64,000 nt of DNA. It comes from Bufo bufo. Taxonomy: Eukaryota; Chordata; Amphibia; Anura; Bufonidae. Of the stretch, positions 62,952 through 64,000 are shown piece by piece. How positions within the stretch are numbered: position 1 is the first letter of the stretch; every line of letters begins with the position of its first letter. The stretch is taken from assembly GCF_905171765.1 (NCBI RefSeq), contig NC_053392.1, forward strand, positions 411,484,299 through 411,548,298. Reading direction: 5' to 3'. Position numbers and translations under genes: made by a program. The notes below the pieces were generated by a model. It made no database searches, was not told the origin of the DNA, and worked only from the letters and a program-made list of their open reading frames with translations.

Positions 62952-63190
62952 TTATATTTTTTTAAATTTGGGTACACCCCGAAAGATTGGGAAATATAAC
63001 CTGTGATAACCCCCTCCAGTCGTGCTAAACACACGTTCAGACAATACACTGGCTGCAGGGCAGGACAGAACCTCCAAGGCGTAAAGGGCAAGCTCAGGCC
63101 ATGTGCCCAATTTGGAGACCCAGAAGTTGAAGGTGGCAGACCCATTAGTCAGTACGTGTAGGCGTGTGCATACATACTGTTCCACCATAT
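62952..63190 (-). pseudogene. hAT transposase C-terminal fragment
   Basis: Minus strand: MVEQYVCTRLHVLTNGSATF, NFWVSKLGTWPELALYALEV, then CPAASVLSERVFSTTGGG, the dimerisation region. It breaks by a frameshift after TTGGG and joins 18S-derived sequence at about 63191 where the rest of the enzyme should be. Confidence 0.75.
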
Positions 63191-63191
63191 T

Positions 63192-63517
63192 GCACGTCCC
63201 CGTTATGTCCACGATCCAATTGGATATCTTCTCTATCAACTTTCGATGTTCTTTTATGTGCCTACCATGGTGATCACGGGTGGCGGGGATTCAGGGTTCC
63301 AGGCCGGAGAGGGAGCCTGAGAAAGGGATACCACATCCAAGGGAGGTCAATGGATGAAATTAAATGTAATCGAGCGGAAATGTGGGGCAAAGTATTGACG
63401 CATGAGCTTAAAAGTTAAGGAGGGGGCGCGCGGCAATTACCCACTCCCGACTCGGGGAGGTAGTGACGATAAATAACAATACAGGACTCTTAAGATGCCC
63501 TGTTATTGGAATGGTTA
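63192..63517 (+). pseudogene. 18S rRNA-derived fragment
   Basis: In order: TCTATCAACTTTCGATG, GTGCCTACCATGGTGATCACGG, GGAGAGGGAGCCTGAGAAA, CCACATCCAAGG, then after ~80 bp of unrelated sequence AATTACCCACTCCCGACTCG, GGGGAGGTAGTGACGA, ATAACAATACAGGACTCTT and CCCTGTTATTGGAATG. All match the 5' domain of 18S rRNA with scattered changes and an internal insertion (63346-63425). Confidence 0.9.
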
Positions 63518-63585
63518 ATAAAAAATAATAGGGAATGTCACTGTGGTATTTTGGATTTGGAAACGTTAGCCAGGAGAGGCCCTGC

Positions 63586-63778
63586 TGCCGCTTTGTTGAC
63601 TCTAGATAATTTCTGCCTGATCGCACGTCCCTGTGACGCCCACCATCCATTTGGATATCTTCTCTATCAACTTTTGATGTTCTTTTCTGAGCCTACCATG
63701 TTGATCACGGTTACTGGCGAATCAGGGTTCCACGCCGGACAGGGAGCGTGAGAAATAGAGACCACACATCCAAGGGAG
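63586..63778 (+). pseudogene. 18S rRNA-derived fragment, second copy
   Basis: GCCGCTTTGTTGACTCTAGATAA, GATCGCACGTCCCTGTGACG, CTCTATCAACTTTTGATG, GCCTACCATGTTGATCACGG, GAATCAGGGTTCCACGCCGG and ACATCCAAGG. It overlaps the previous fragment in 18S coordinates, so it is a separate copy, not a continuation. Confidence 0.88.
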
Positions 63779-63804
63779 ATAAATTTATGAAAATTTTTTT
63801 TGGA

Positions 63805-63995
63805 TAGAGCGGAAATATGGGAAAAGTTATTGAAGCGCAAATGTGGGACAAATTATTAAAGCGCAAATGTGGGACAAATTATTAAAGCGCAAATGTGGGA
63901 CAAATTATTGAAGTGCAAATGTGGGACAAACTATTAAAGAGCAAATGTGTGACAAATTATTGAAGCGCAAATGTGGGACAACTTGTTAAAGATTA
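63805..63995. repeat. Tandem repeat, ~26-bp unit
   Basis: About seven units of AGCGCAAATGTGGGACAAATTATTA. A related single unit (GAGCGGAAATGTGGGGCAAAG) lies inside the 18S fragment at 63373, suggesting the two share an origin. Confidence 0.85.
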
Positions 63996-64000
63996 AGCAT

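Larger units (their letters stand above)
62563..64000 (-). mobile_element. hAT element, left part only (runs off the window)
   Basis: Begins TAGAGTTGAGCGGACACCTGG, the same family as 46758. The candidate target copy on the left is GTCCTGAC (62555-62562). It contains a hAT transposase C-terminus (minus), two 18S rRNA fragments and a tandem repeat. The right end is beyond 64000. Confidence 0.75.

Noticed and set aside
63192..63778. A functional ribosomal RNA gene
   Set aside because: Only diverged, overlapping pieces of the 18S 5' domain are present, with an internal insertion and no flanking rDNA.

Overview
This window is eukaryotic and vertebrate, most likely from an amphibian with a large, repeat-rich genome. 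That is inferred from its mix of mobile elements: several hAT families, piggyBac, Tc1/mariner, CR1- and L1/Tx1-type LINEs, a Ty3/gypsy chromovirus, Penelope-like elements and Ngaro-like tyrosine-recombinase (YR) retrotransposons. I recognise no complete host gene. Nearly everything is transposon, nested several levels deep. The one host-derived coding piece I recognise is a PIWIL1 N-terminal fragment carried inside a hAT element.

Region by region. 1-2173: an unrecognised GC-rich stretch and an L1/Tx1 remnant. 2182-9232: a 7.05-kb hAT element with an 8-bp target duplication, itself invaded by a Penelope-type terminal module and by a 782-bp unit with identical 150-bp ends. 9360-12594: CR1 and L1 LINE remnants split by a deleted Tc1 element. 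12599-19008: a piggyBac element between TTAA sites with an intact 607-residue transposase and a nested hammerhead-ribozyme module. 20295-31781 and 31854-38183: two closely related Ngaro-like elements with textbook split direct repeats (A1...B1-A2-B2). The first is interrupted in its reverse transcriptase by a 5.57-kb gypsy chromovirus. 38200-42618: a third, divergent and broken Ngaro-like element. 42619-46672: fragments of Penelope RT, a second hAT, a nonautonomous hAT with a large palindrome, an 18S rRNA fragment and a Tc1 fragment. 46758-58129: an 11.4-kb composite hAT (TSD ATTACAAT) with a 141-bp satellite in 1.7-kb higher-order units. Nested in it are a 3.67-kb hAT (TSD CCCATAAC) carrying an LTR with a tRNA-His primer site plus the PIWIL1 fragment, and a nearly intact Tc1 element. 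58138-62562: a Penelope-like element (RT plus GIY-YIG) cut by two foldback insertions. 62563-64000: the start of a further hAT holding 18S rRNA fragments.

How the parts work together. The two Ngaro copies illuminate each other. Copy 2 has a 225-bp GT-AG intron just before gag, and copy 1 lacks exactly that segment. Both have an in-frame TGA-CTA-G between gag and RT, where the divergent third copy has sense codons. In all three copies the recombinase reading frame is -1 relative to RT. Copies 1 and 2 also have a 5' leader packed with small hairpins whose stems change in a compensatory way around a conserved loop. These features suggest a structured, spliced, recoded retrotransposon family. The PIWIL1 fragment keeps the arginine/glycine-rich N-terminus that in the host protein binds Tudor partners, so a decoy or a piRNA source is a testable idea.
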